Assembly (NCBI GenBank): GCA_000431215.1
Contig: HF985619.1
Coordinates: 62,040 to 96,337 of the forward strand
From: Prevotella sp. CAG:1031
Lineage (GTDB): Bacteria > Bacteroidota > Bacteroidia > Bacteroidales > Muribaculaceae
Length of the DNA stretch: 34,298 nucleotides
Direction of reading: 5' to 3'
The translations under genes were made by a program, and so were the position numbers. This document shows, in pieces, positions 17,207 to 25,672 of the stretch; position 1 is the first letter of the stretch, and each line of letters begins with the position of its first letter. A model generated the notes under the pieces. It was not told where the DNA came from. It worked only from the letters and a program-made list of their open reading frames with translations, and searched no databases.

Positions 17207-17250
17207 GGACGGTTCTCGGCCGGAACGAGGACGGTTCTCGGCCGGAACGA
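17207..17250. repeat. Exact 22-bp tandem duplication
   Basis: Positions 17207-17228 and 17229-17250 are identical, each beginning GGACGGTTCTCGG and ending CCGGAACGA. Because 22 is not a multiple of three, the second copy shifts the frame of the minus-strand gene. Frames join perfectly when one copy is removed, which marks the duplication as the cause of the break. Confidence 0.97.
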
Positions 17251-18716
17251 GAGCCGATGCGCTGTCGGCGAGCGACACCGGCTTCAGCGTCGGGTTGAGG
17301 TAGTAGGTCATAGTGCCGTCGGAAGTCGGTGTCAGTTCGACTTCGGCCCGTGTGCTGCCTACGGCGATGCGCAGCGACGCTCCGTCGCCGCCGGGATAGA
17401 CAAGCAGCGGCGACAGTGACGTCGGACGTGAATCGTTGCCGCGGAATGTCGCCACTAATGATGCCTGCTGCCCATTGTCGGCGAGCCGGTTCAGGGTGAC
17501 TTTCACAGAGCCGCCCCATGCGCTCCCTTCGGTCGTGGCGGCGTAGAGCGACGGGCTTTCCGGCTCGACGGGCTGCCGCGTGATGTCGCCCGCAACGATG
17601 ATGTCGCCGTTGATGCCGACGGCTCCCGCCGCGCTGTCGGCTGTTTCGGCGGCACGTTGGCGTCGGCCGGCGTTGCTCAGCGATATGCGCCCCGACGGCC
17701 ATGTGCCGTCGCTGCGGCGTCTGAGTCGCGCTTCGTAGGCGGGCGCGTTGATTGTCTCGAGCCGGTCGATGATCTGGCGCAATACTCCCGTGGGAGCATC
17801 GCCGTCGAGTCCGACCCCCGGAAGCGTTGTGCGCAGAGTGGCCGACGAGGCGTCGCGCCGGGTCATGCGTGTCAGCGAGAGCGCCCCTTTGGCGAGAGGC
17901 TCGACAGGCTCGCTGACCTCAACGACAATCTCTTCGACGCGGTTCTCCCAGGCGGCGTCGGTCGCCGAGGGCCAGCTGACCGCTAAAGTGTAGGCTGTTC
18001 CCGTCAGCGTTCCCTCGCCGAGAGCGCTGAAACTGCCGTCGGCGAAAGTCAGGGTGCGGTCGGCAATGAGCGCCGAAAGCGGCGACGAGGCCGACGGAAG
18101 CAGCAACACCGGCGGCGTCAGCGCCACAGTGCGCCCGCGGCTGTCGAGCGAGCGGATGCGCGCCACTACGGGCTGGAAGAATGCTCCCGCGGCAGCGGCC
18201 TGAGCACTCATGGCGCGGTAGGCCGCCGAGATGTCGGCGGTCAGTGTGGCCCGGTCGTCGGCGGTCAGCGGAGTCGATACGGTAGGGTAGGAACCTTTGA
18301 GCTTGCGCGAGGCCATAACCTGCTGGAGCGAGACCAGCGGCGACGCCGTCACGACAGGGCCGCCCAAGGTGCCCGCGACATCGCTGCGCCGCCAGGTATA
18401 GTCGGCGTAACGCCATACCGAGGTGTCGCCGTCGGCCATTACAGTTACCTCGTCGGCACCGCTTTCTATGACGGCCGCCCTCGACGGACACCGGCTGACG
18501 ATTGTCACGGTTTTCCCTGCCGGAGTTATGGCGGTAAGCCCCGCGGGACCCTGATAGAAACAGGTCAGCCCGTCGGAATTGCTGAAAACATGGATAAGGC
18601 GCCCTGTGGCGCCGGCGGCAAGCGGCTCCGGCTCTCCGGCCGGCATAAGCCCCGCCGCCGTGGGGCGGAGATCAGTGTGTAGAATCATAGCGTAAAAGAA
18701 TAGGGTTAGATGCGCG

Positions 18717-18724
18717 CAAAGCTA
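18717..18724 (-). promoter_or_regulatory. -7 box of the terminase/partner cassette
   Basis: On the minus strand TAGCTTTG matches TAnnTTTG, 28 nt before the ATG at 18688. No -33 TTTG is visible at the usual spacing. Confidence 0.55.
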
Positions 18725-18780
18725 CGCCGCGCGCCAGCCCTCGCCCCTTCTTAACGCAAAATCCCGTCCGACAAGGCCGC

Positions 18781-18824
18781 CTTATAAGCCCTATTAGCCC
18801 AATTGGGCCAATTAGGCTTATGAA
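18781..18824. repeat. Five-unit 9-bp-period palindromic repeat in the divergent promoter region
   Basis: CTTATAAG, CCTATTAG, CCAATTGG, CCAATTAG and CTTATGAA start at 18781, 18790, 18799, 18808 and 18817, exactly 9 bp apart. Each unit is palindromic or nearly so, and the whole block is an imperfect inverted repeat centred on AATT at 18801-18804. It lies between the divergent promoters of the terminase cassette and the surface-protein gene. Confidence 0.85.
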
Positions 18825-18847
18825 TGTCGTGGCGGACGAATTTTATT

Positions 18848-18878
18848 TTTGGTTATTAGAAATTATTAACTACCTTTG
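18848..18878 (+). promoter_or_regulatory. Promoter of the SusE/F-like surface protein gene
   Basis: TTTG (18848-18851), a 19-bp spacer and TACCTTTG (18871-18878) form a complete Bacteroidetes promoter. The ATG lies 46 nt downstream, leaving an AT-rich leader of about 40 nt. Confidence 0.85.
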
Positions 18879-18924
18879 CGGCCGACAGTTCTAATTATCA
18901 TTTACCTTAAACTATTTTCCCCAA

Positions 18925-20412
18925 ATGAAAAAGTTTTTTACTCTCGTTTGCCTAGGTGCTTCGCTCTGCGGCACAGCTATGGCGGCTGAAACAGTCCATC
19001 AGGGTCAGGGCATGAGCGGCGAAAACGCCTACTCTGAAGTTACCTTCACCAACGCTCAGGACGGTACGACCACGAAGACGGCAAAAGTAGTCTATACTCT
19101 GACAGCTACTGCTGACAACAACATCGCTATCGAAGCAAAGTTCGAAAACCTCGATCCCGCGACTTTCATCGGCCTTGTCGATGCCGGTTATTTCTTCGTC
19201 GAGGGTGTCGGCGAAACACCTCTGACTCTTGCCGACGGTGTATATACTGCCACAACAACCGGCACTTTTACCGAAGGCACAGCCTACAAGGGATTCTTCA
19301 AACGTATGTCAGCAGCTGACTGGTATGGCGGCTCTCTCGAATTCCCCTTCGAGTTCACCTTCACTAAGGGCGGTGAGGAACCGGGTCCCGGCCCCGAGCC
19401 GACCGATCCTACCGACGGACGCACTCCGAAGAATGTCTACAACGCTCCCGAAACCATCCCCGCCGACAATATCTTCTTCGCTCCCGGATGGAATCCCAGC
19501 GATCAGTATAGCTACACTCTGACCGCCGACGCCGCTACCTTTGTGCTGACCGCCGCCACTTTCGAACGCTGGCAGGCTCAGTTCAAGATTCCCACCGGGG
19601 TCAGCTTCACCGCCGGAGATGTTTATCAGCTCGAGTTCGACTATAAGGCCGACAACGCTTTCACTGGTTTCGTGAAACTCTATCAGAACGGCGATGACAA
19701 TACATTCGCTGTCAGCGAAGACCTCGCTCTGACAACTGAGGTTCAGCACTTCAAATCACCGGTTTATTCCAATAAGCCCATGCAGAACGTGCTTCTGCTC
19801 TTCGACTTCGGTACCAATCCCGCCAACACCACCATCGAGGTTACCAATATCAAACTGATCAAATATGTGACCGGCGACGAACCCGAGCCCGCCACCACTC
19901 CCGAGCAGCTCTATCTCAACGGCGCCATCGTAGGATGGGTTGAGCCTTCAGAAGCAAATGCCGACAAGTTCGCCGACTATATCCTCGCCGAAACCGAAAA
20001 GGGTTCGGGCATCTACACCGGCGAATTCGAATTCGAGGCTAAAGAGAACAACTCGTTCCGTTTCTACAGCAAGCTCGACGGCTGGGACAACAGCTCGATC
20101 GGCGCTTCGCAGGATGACAAGCAGAATCCCTTCACCTTCACCGACAACGTCTATGAAGGCGAGATCTTCATCGGCGGCAAAGGCTCATGGCAGCTTCCCG
20201 ACGACTTCGCCGGAAAGGTTAAGATGACCGTCAACCTCAACGAGAAGAATATCAAACTCGAAGCCGAGACCAAGCAGGATTCTATCGAGGCTATCGAAGC
20301 CGAGGCTGCCGAGGCTGTCTACTACAACCTTCAGGGTGTTCGCGTAGCCAACCCCGAAAACGGCATCTTCATCAAGGTTGCCGGCAATAAGGTAGAGAAA
20401 GTAATCCGCTAA
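18925..20412 (+). CDS. Secreted multidomain carbohydrate-binding protein (SusE/SusF-like) with sorting-type tail
   Basis: A 495-residue exported protein with a signal peptide cleaved after AMA (residue 20). There are three beta-rich modules: 22-148; 168-316, which resembles a CBM4/9-type jelly roll (ending in EVTNIKLIKYV); and about 328-450, which looks like a SusE/SusF starch-binding-type module (LYLNGAIVGWVEPSE..., aromatic residues and FRFYSKLDGWDN). Modules are separated by proline/glutamate-rich linkers near 149-166 and 317-327. The C-terminus (465-495, VYYNLQGVRVANPENG...) resembles the YnLqGxxVxnPxkGiyI tail seen on many Bacteroidales secreted proteins and likened to type IX secretion sorting domains. 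It is probably surface-located and binds glycans. It stands alone between a full promoter and a strong terminator; its codons are slightly less GC-rich than its neighbours, as in highly expressed genes. Confidence 0.8.
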   Translation: MKKFFTLVCLGASLCGTAMAAETVHQGQGMSGENAYSEVTFTNAQDGTTTKTAKVVYTLTATADNNIAIEAKFENLDPATFIGLVDAGYFFVEGVGETPLTLADGVYTATTTGTFTEGTAYKGFFKRMSAADWYGGSLEFPFEFTFTKGGEEPGPGPEPTDPTDGRTPKNVYNAPETIPADNIFFAPGWNPSDQYSYTLTADAATFVLTAATFERWQAQFKIPTGVSFTAGDVYQLEFDYKADNAFTGFVKLYQNGDDNTFAVSEDLALTTEVQHFKSPVYSNKPMQNVLLLFDFGTNPANTTIEVTNIKLIKYVTGDEPEPATTPEQLYLNGAIVGWVEPSEANADKFADYILAETEKGSGIYTGEFEFEAKENNSFRFYSKLDGWDNSSIGASQDDKQNPFTFTDNVYEGEIFIGGKGSWQLPDDFAGKVKMTVNLNEKNIKLEAETKQDSIEAIEAEAAEAVYYNLQGVRVANPENGIFIKVAGNKVEKVIR

Positions 20413-20433
20413 ATTAACCAATCCCATATATTG

Positions 20434-20465
20434 GCGGGCGCCCCGGCGGGCGCCCGCTTTGTTTG
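20434..20465 (+). terminator. Strong rho-independent-type terminator
   Basis: GCGGGCGCCC and GGGCGCCCGC form a perfect 10-bp GC-rich stem around CGGC (20434-20457), followed by TTTGTTTG. It lies 21 bp after the stop of the surface-protein gene. Confidence 0.88.
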
Positions 20466-20510
20466 TACTTAAAAAACGTGAAAGCGAGGGGTTTTTCATT
20501 GTTTTTTGCT

Positions 20511-20518
20511 TAATTTTG
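20511..20518 (+). promoter_or_regulatory. -7 box of the LRR-trmB-mrp-metG gene cluster
   Basis: TAATTTTG matches TAnnTTTG directly upstream of the LRR gene. No -33 TTTG at the expected spacing. It excludes the upstream TTG at 20506 as a translation start. Confidence 0.65.
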
Positions 20519-20547
20519 CGGTTAATTTCCCTATGAACCATCAAATC

Positions 20548-22041
20548 ATGAAATATATCGCAATTCTTGTGGCCGCACTGGCGGTCGCGACGGGTGTCAG
20601 CGCCCAACAGCTCAGTCTCGACGCTGTTTCTCCCGGAACCCTCGAAAGCCGCGTAGGCTCGAACGTTTCGGCGACTTCGCTCTCTGTCAGCGGCAGCCTC
20701 GACGTGCGTGATCTCGACTTTATCTCGTCGAAAATGACCTCGCTGACAACGCTCGACCTCGGAAATGCCTCGATAGCCGCTTTCGAAGGGGATCGCCCGA
20801 TGTTTTCGCTCTCAACATGCCGCGCCGGCGAACTGCCGCGTATGTCGCTGGCCGGACTGAAAGCTACGACTGTAGTTCTCCCCTCGTCGCTGACGTCTGT
20901 CGGCGACGGCGCCCTTGCCGGGTCGGCCCTGACATCGCTGACCATCCCCTCCGGAGTGAAGAATATCGGAGCGGGAGCTTTCGCGTCGTGCACGGGCCTG
21001 ACAAAAGCAACCATTCCCGCCACTGTCGCTACCGTCGGAGCCGCTGTCTTCGAGGGCTGCGACAAGCTCGCCTCGGTGAGCTTTCTCGCGCCCGAGGTGC
21101 CGCAGCGCGCTTTTGCCGGATGTGCGGCGCTTAAGAATGTCACCCTCGGCAACGGCGTCACCGCCATAGGCGACGGTGCTTTCGCCGGCTGCACAGGCGT
21201 CACCGGGCTGACATTCACGCCGACGGCCCTGCGCACTATCGGGGACCGCGCTTTCGCCGGAAGCGGAATCGAGAGCCTCGACCTAACGGAATGCCCTCTG
21301 CGCACGATCGGCGACTGGGCTTTCGCCGGAAGCGCCCTGAAATCTCTGGCGATGCCTGCATGGGTGCCTGCCATAGGCCGCGGCGCTTTCTTCGACGCCT
21401 CGTCGCTGACATCGCTCAGCGGTGGCCGCGGAGCCACGGAGGTCGCCGACGCCACCTATAAGGGGCTGACAGCCTATGAGGGCGCTCTCAATCCCGGCGA
21501 CTACATCGTCGAGATCGGCCGCTACGCTTTTGCCGGCGCCTCTATGTCGGAATTCCATCTCTCCGGCTCGCTCGACTATATCGGCGACCGCGCGTTCAGC
21601 GGATGCACCGCTGTCAAACGCTTCGACGGCCCGACTATCGCCGTTGTCCCCGAACTCGGAACCGAGGTATGGAAGGGGGTCGATCAGCCTGAGGTTATCC
21701 TCTCTGTTCCGGGCGACCTTATCGAGAGCTTCGCGGCCGCCGACCAGTGGAAAGAGTTCCGCATTGTCAATTCGGGGCTCGACGACATCGCCGCCGACAC
21801 CGATGCCGGGAACCGTCTTCTGCTGAAAGGCCATTTCGAGGGATCTGCTCTGATTGTCGGCGCCAACGTTCCGCTGGCCGAGGTGAGAGTGTTCGACATA
21901 ACCGGCCGGCGTCTCGCCGAAGCTAACGCCGGAGGCGCTCTGAATGTTGCCTTGACTGTCGACGTTCCGCGCGGAAATATAATCCTTGTCAGCGCCACTG
22001 CCGAAGGCGGCCTCTCCGGCGCTCTGAAGATTTTCAGATAA
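20548..22041 (+). CDS. BspA-type leucine-rich repeat surface protein with C-terminal sorting-like domain
   Basis: A 497-residue secreted protein. Starting at ATG 20548 gives a compact signal peptide (MKYIAILVAALAVATGVSA); ATG 20533 would add five residues. Residues about 85-400 hold BspA/TpLRR-type leucine-rich repeats of roughly 22-25 residues with the recurring pattern I-G-x-x-A-F-A-G-x-x-x-L-x-x-L/V-x-L, such as TIGDRAFAGSGIESLDL. This family mediates adhesion in Bacteroides/Treponema relatives. The last ~65 residues (EVRVFDITGRRLAEANAGG... ending ALKIFR) look like a type IX secretion sorting domain. Ligand unknown. trmB begins 4 bp after its stop, so a surface adhesin and a tRNA methyltransferase appear to share a transcript. 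Confidence 0.87.
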   Translation: MKYIAILVAALAVATGVSAQQLSLDAVSPGTLESRVGSNVSATSLSVSGSLDVRDLDFISSKMTSLTTLDLGNASIAAFEGDRPMFSLSTCRAGELPRMSLAGLKATTVVLPSSLTSVGDGALAGSALTSLTIPSGVKNIGAGAFASCTGLTKATIPATVATVGAAVFEGCDKLASVSFLAPEVPQRAFAGCAALKNVTLGNGVTAIGDGAFAGCTGVTGLTFTPTALRTIGDRAFAGSGIESLDLTECPLRTIGDWAFAGSALKSLAMPAWVPAIGRGAFFDASSLTSLSGGRGATEVADATYKGLTAYEGALNPGDYIVEIGRYAFAGASMSEFHLSGSLDYIGDRAFSGCTAVKRFDGPTIAVVPELGTEVWKGVDQPEVILSVPGDLIESFAAADQWKEFRIVNSGLDDIAADTDAGNRLLLKGHFEGSALIVGANVPLAEVRVFDITGRRLAEANAGGALNVALTVDVPRGNIILVSATAEGGLSGALKIFR

Positions 22042-22045
22042 GGCT

Positions 22046-22816
22046 ATGGGAAAGAATAAGTTGCGCAAATTCAGCGAGATGGAGACGCTCGACTGCGTCT
22101 TCCAGTTCCCCTGGCGCACTCTCGAAGAGGCCGGAGGCTGTCCGCTGCGCGGACGCTGGGGAGCCGAGGTCTTCGGCAATTCCAACCCCATAGTGCTTGA
22201 GCTCGGATGCGGCAAAGGGGAATACACCGTCGGCCTCGCCGAACGCTTTCCCGACCGCAACTTCATCGGAATCGACATCAAGGGCGCGAGAATGTGGAGC
22301 GGCGCGACAAAGGTGCGCGACCGCGGCATAGCCAACGCCGCTTTCCTGCGCACCTCGATAGAACTGCTCGACCGCTTCTTCGCTCCGGGCGAGGTCGCCG
22401 AAATATGGATAACATTCCCCGACCCCCAGATGAAGAAGGCTACCAAGCGGCTGACGGGAACGCGCTTCTGCGGTCTCTACAGCCGGGTGCTCGCTCCCGG
22501 CGGTGCCGTCAATCTCAAGACCGACAGCCCTTTCCTCTATGCTTATACAAAAGCCATGCTCGCCGAAAACTCCCTGACGGCCGAGGCCGACATCGCCGAC
22601 CTCCACAATCCCGCATCGGGCGCTCCCGCCGAGCTGACCGAAATAAGAACCTACTACGAGAGCCAGTGGATCGACCGCGGCCTCTCGATAAAATATCTTC
22701 GCTGGCGTCTGCCTGCCGACGGCGCTCCGCTGCGCGAGCCCGAAGTAGAGATCGAGCCCGACACCTACCGCAGCTTCTCGCGCGGCCATATCCAGATGCC
22801 TCAGATTTTCGAATAA
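22046..22816 (+). CDS. trmB: tRNA (guanine-46-N7)-methyltransferase
   Basis: A 256-residue TrmB, which transfers a methyl group from SAM to N7 of G46 in the tRNA variable loop. The SAM-binding motif LELGCGKGEY (51-60), the acidic end of the second strand in FIGIDIKGARMW, and the family signature EIWITFPDPQMKKATKR (about 118-134) are all present. The C-terminal ELTEIRTYYESQWIDRG matches the conserved substrate-binding end (T-x-x-E-x-x-W-type). Length is within the normal range. It sits between a surface LRR protein (4 bp upstream) and mrp (18 bp downstream), part of a long co-directional run. Confidence 0.95.
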   Translation: MGKNKLRKFSEMETLDCVFQFPWRTLEEAGGCPLRGRWGAEVFGNSNPIVLELGCGKGEYTVGLAERFPDRNFIGIDIKGARMWSGATKVRDRGIANAAFLRTSIELLDRFFAPGEVAEIWITFPDPQMKKATKRLTGTRFCGLYSRVLAPGGAVNLKTDSPFLYAYTKAMLAENSLTAEADIADLHNPASGAPAELTEIRTYYESQWIDRGLSIKYLRWRLPADGAPLREPEVEIEPDTYRSFSRGHIQMPQIFE

Positions 22817-22834
22817 ACAAACCATCTTCAAGCC

Positions 22835-23938
22835 ATGGCTGAACAACTCTATCCCAAACTTATCCTCGACGCTCTGGCAACAGTGCGCTATCCCGGCAAC
22901 GGACACAGCGTTATCGAGAACAACATGGTAGCCGACGATCTGCGCATCAACGGGCGCCACGTCAGTTTTTCGCTCGTTTTCGACCGTCCGACCGATCCTT
23001 TCCGCAAATCGCTTGCCAAAGCCTGCGAGGCCGCTATCCATGTTGCCTGCGGACGCGATGTCGAGGTTGAGATAAACCTGACCTCGCGCCGTGTCGTAGC
23101 CGAGGAACCGGTCAATCCGCTGCCCGGTGTGAAAAATATCATCGGCGTATCGAGCGGCAAGGGAGGCGTCGGGAAATCTACCGTAGCCAGCAACCTCGCC
23201 GTTGCTCTCGCCCGCGAAGGCTACCGTGTCGGTCTGCTCGACGCCGACATCTTCGGCCCGTCGGTTCCGAAAATGTTCGGGCTTGAGAAAGCCGAGCTGT
23301 TTGTCCACAAGGTCAACGGCCGCGACCTCATAATTCCCGCCGAGAGCCATGGAGTCAAGATTCTGTCGATAGGCTTCGTGGTCGACCCCGACAAGGCCGT
23401 GCTCTGGCGCGGCGCCATGGCAAGCAACGCCCTGCGCCAGCTCATCTGCGACGCCGACTGGGGCGAGCTCGACTATTTCCTCATCGATATGCCTCCTGGC
23501 ACGAGCGACATCCATCTGACGCTCGTGCAGACCCTCGGTATCACCGGCGCGATCATTGTCACCACCCCTCAGGAAGTCGCTCTCGCTGACGCCCGCAAGG
23601 GGATAGCGATGTTCACCGGCGACAAGGTCAACGTGCCTGTTCTCGGCGTTGTCGAGAACATGTCGTGGTTCACCCCGGCTCCCCATCCCGACGAACGTTA
23701 TTATATCTTCGGCCACGACGGCGGCTCGCGTCTGGCCGAAGAGGCCGGTGTGCCCCTGCTGTCGCAGATTCCTCTTGTGGCCGACATCTGCTCGTCGGGC
23801 GACAGCGGAAGTCCCATAGCCCTCGAAGACACCATCACCGGCGAAGCATTCGCTCACCTCGCCCACGAGGTCATCGATGCTGTCGACCGCCGCAACGATA
23901 CTATTCCTCCCACGAAAAAAGTAGAGACCCAGGCATGA
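22835..23938 (+). CDS. mrp: Mrp/NBP35 family iron-sulfur cluster carrier ATPase
   Basis: A 367-residue P-loop ATPase of the Mrp (ApbC) family that carries and delivers Fe-S clusters to apoproteins. Residues 1-90 form the MIP18/DUF59-like domain, with RYPGNGHSVIENNMV. The deviant Walker A GVSSGKGGVGKST spans 104-116, and later Walker-type motifs (LLDADIFGPSVPKMFG, FLIDMPPGTSDIHLTL) are intact. In many Mrp proteins a CxxC pair follows ENMSxF; here that segment is ENMSWFTPAPHPDERYYIFG, without cysteines, which I recall as usual in Bacteroidetes. Its stop overlaps the start of the endonuclease gene (ATGA). Confidence 0.93.
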   Translation: MAEQLYPKLILDALATVRYPGNGHSVIENNMVADDLRINGRHVSFSLVFDRPTDPFRKSLAKACEAAIHVACGRDVEVEINLTSRRVVAEEPVNPLPGVKNIIGVSSGKGGVGKSTVASNLAVALAREGYRVGLLDADIFGPSVPKMFGLEKAELFVHKVNGRDLIIPAESHGVKILSIGFVVDPDKAVLWRGAMASNALRQLICDADWGELDYFLIDMPPGTSDIHLTLVQTLGITGAIIVTTPQEVALADARKGIAMFTGDKVNVPVLGVVENMSWFTPAPHPDERYYIFGHDGGSRLAEEAGVPLLSQIPLVADICSSGDSGSPIALEDTITGEAFAHLAHEVIDAVDRRNDTIPPTKKVETQA

Positions 23939-25644
23939 TGAGAAAACTAATGCTGGCGGCTGCCGCCGGCGCTGTCTCGCTTTTGGCGTTCGCTGAGATT
24001 CCTTCGGGCTACTACATGCCGCTGAACGGAATCTCCGAGCCTGCCGAGCTGAAGACTGCCGTCTTCACCGTCATAAATCCCCACACCGTGCCTCAGGCCG
24101 GCGGCTACGACAGCTACTACTATCAGGGGCTGCCCGTCTACTTCCGCCAGACCGACACCTATCCCGAGAGCGACAAATGGTGGGATATGTATGCCAACAT
24201 CGACCTCTACGCACCCTCGATGGCCGGACTGAACCGCGAACATTCGTTCCCGAAGAGCTGGTGGGGAGGCTCGACGACCATACCTCCTTTCGTCGACCTC
24301 AACCATCTCTATCCCGCCGAGCGCGCCGCCAACATGGCCAAGTCGAACTATCCGCTGGGATGTGTCGACATGGGCGAGAAAGTGAAATTCGACAACGGGG
24401 TCAGCAAGGTAGGCTATCCCGTTGCCGGTCAGGGCGGAAATTCCAAGAGCGTGTTCGAACCCGCCGACGAATATAAAGGCGACTTCGCCCGAACATATTT
24501 CTATATGGTCACCTGCTATCAGAATCTGACCTGGAACCCGAGCTACAGCTGGATGCTCCAGTCGAACGCCTATCCGACGCTCGCTCCATGGGCCCAGACG
24601 CTGCTGCTCGAATGGAGCCGCAACGACCCCGTCAGCCAGAAGGAGATCGACCGCAACGAGGCCGTCTACCGCATCCAGAACAACCGTAACCCCTTCATCG
24701 ACCTGCCCGGGCTCGAAGAATATATCTGGGGTAACAAGAAAAATCAGGAGTTCAAGGTCGACACCGGCGGCTCCAATCCTTCGGGAACGCCTGTGCTCTT
24801 TTCTCCCGTCGAGAATATGTCGGTCGACTTCGATCAGGTTGCCGCCGGAGGCTCAACACGCCGCCTGCTGCTCTTCTCGGGAGAGAATCTGAAAGGAAAT
24901 GTGTCGGTCACCGTGACAGGCCCCGACCGCAAGCTCTTCGCCATCGAACAGCGCACGATAGCCGCTTCGAGTATCAACGCCTCCGGGGGCTTTTATCTTG
25001 CCATCGACTACAGGCCGACCGCCGTCGGCAGCCACACAGCCAATCTGACCGTCTACGACGTCGACGGCTGGGACGCCGGACGCTCGCTCAATGTCGCTCT
25101 GCGCGGCGAAGCCCTCGAACGCCCGTCGCTCAGCAAAATCAAGGCTCTTCCGCCCAGCGACGTGACCGCGACCTCGTATGTGGCCAACTGGGAAGTTCCC
25201 GCCGGTGAGGTCGTCGACTATTACATTCTGACGCGCACCCACCGCCTGCCCGACGGGCACCAGACGGCAGTCGTGACATATCAGTGTGAGGAAAACTCGC
25301 AGCTCATCGAAGACTTCTCGAACGATCTCTTCGACTATTATACCGTCCAGAGCGTGCGTCTCGGCTACCGCTCGCCGATGTCCGACGCCATCCATGTCGG
25401 CAACGGCGGACTCCAGACTGTCGGCCAGACCGATGCCCAGCCGCTTCAGGCGATCGTCTACGGCTCGACCGTCAGATTCCTCTGCGGCGAGACAATAACC
25501 GGCGCGCGTCTCTACGACATTGCCGGGCGCCTGCTGCGCGAGCTGCCTCCGATCGAGCGTAACACCGAGATGGAATTCCGTCCCGGCGTATATATCATCA
25601 CCGTCGACGGCTCCACAGCCCCTCTGAAAATTCTTATTCGATAA
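23935..25644 (+). CDS. Secreted endonuclease I family nuclease with C-terminal sorting-like domain
   Basis: A 569-residue exported protein whose start ATG 23935 overlaps the mrp stop (a second ATG at 23938 is also possible); the longer open frame upstream is only read-through over mrp. A signal peptide covers about 1-19 (ending LLAFA). The catalytic region belongs to the endonuclease I/extracellular ribonuclease family (beta-beta-alpha metal fold), with LNREHSFPKSWWGG (about 99-112, catalytic histidine) and DLNHLYPAERAANMAKSNYPLG (about 122-143). It would cut DNA or RNA outside the cytoplasm, perhaps for nutrient scavenging. Residues 285-390 form a beta-rich domain, 400-485 an Fn3-like domain, and 500-569 a tail resembling a type IX secretion sorting domain (ARLYDIAGRLLRELP ... 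GVYIITVDG). Having an exported nuclease coupled to mrp is notable. Confidence 0.9.
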   Translation: MMRKLMLAAAAGAVSLLAFAEIPSGYYMPLNGISEPAELKTAVFTVINPHTVPQAGGYDSYYYQGLPVYFRQTDTYPESDKWWDMYANIDLYAPSMAGLNREHSFPKSWWGGSTTIPPFVDLNHLYPAERAANMAKSNYPLGCVDMGEKVKFDNGVSKVGYPVAGQGGNSKSVFEPADEYKGDFARTYFYMVTCYQNLTWNPSYSWMLQSNAYPTLAPWAQTLLLEWSRNDPVSQKEIDRNEAVYRIQNNRNPFIDLPGLEEYIWGNKKNQEFKVDTGGSNPSGTPVLFSPVENMSVDFDQVAAGGSTRRLLLFSGENLKGNVSVTVTGPDRKLFAIEQRTIAASSINASGGFYLAIDYRPTAVGSHTANLTVYDVDGWDAGRSLNVALRGEALERPSLSKIKALPPSDVTATSYVANWEVPAGEVVDYYILTRTHRLPDGHQTAVVTYQCEENSQLIEDFSNDLFDYYTVQSVRLGYRSPMSDAIHVGNGGLQTVGQTDAQPLQAIVYGSTVRFLCGETITGARLYDIAGRLLRELPPIERNTEMEFRPGVYIITVDGSTAPLKILIR

Positions 25645-25672
25645 AAAAGCCAACAATCAGTCATCAAGCATA

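Larger units (their letters stand above)
16366..18688 (-). pseudogene. Frameshifted partner of the terminase, beta-propeller-like
   Basis: A gene of unknown function broken by a 22-bp tandem duplication (17207-17250). From ATG 18688 one frame runs to the duplication, about residue 490; the rest of the protein continues in another frame to 16366. Removing one copy gives a single open frame of 2301 bp, 766 residues. The protein is rich in short beta-strands, S, T, A and D. N-terminal repeats (residues about 15-110) and C-terminal ones (blocks such as GIIAASGRSLLRLNG, LWIATTGAAVTVADTDGRPLY, GFVASSPTGAWIVGGDE) resemble beta-propeller blades. There is no signal peptide. No family was recognised; a virion or tail-surface protein, or a partner of TerL, is conceivable. 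A -7 box precedes it, and it overlaps the terminase start by 4 bp. Beyond the break the first frame stays open to 16634 but shows low-complexity, arginine-rich out-of-frame composition. Confidence 0.8.

Noticed and set aside
18717..18824. The palindromic block as a bidirectional terminator
   Set aside because: It lies between divergent genes, where no transcript should end, has an AT-rich imperfect stem and no T-tract.
22034..23866. 610-codon minus-strand open frame across trmB and mrp
   Set aside because: Both underlying plus-strand genes have complete conserved motifs; the antisense frame shows no domain and reflects GC bias.
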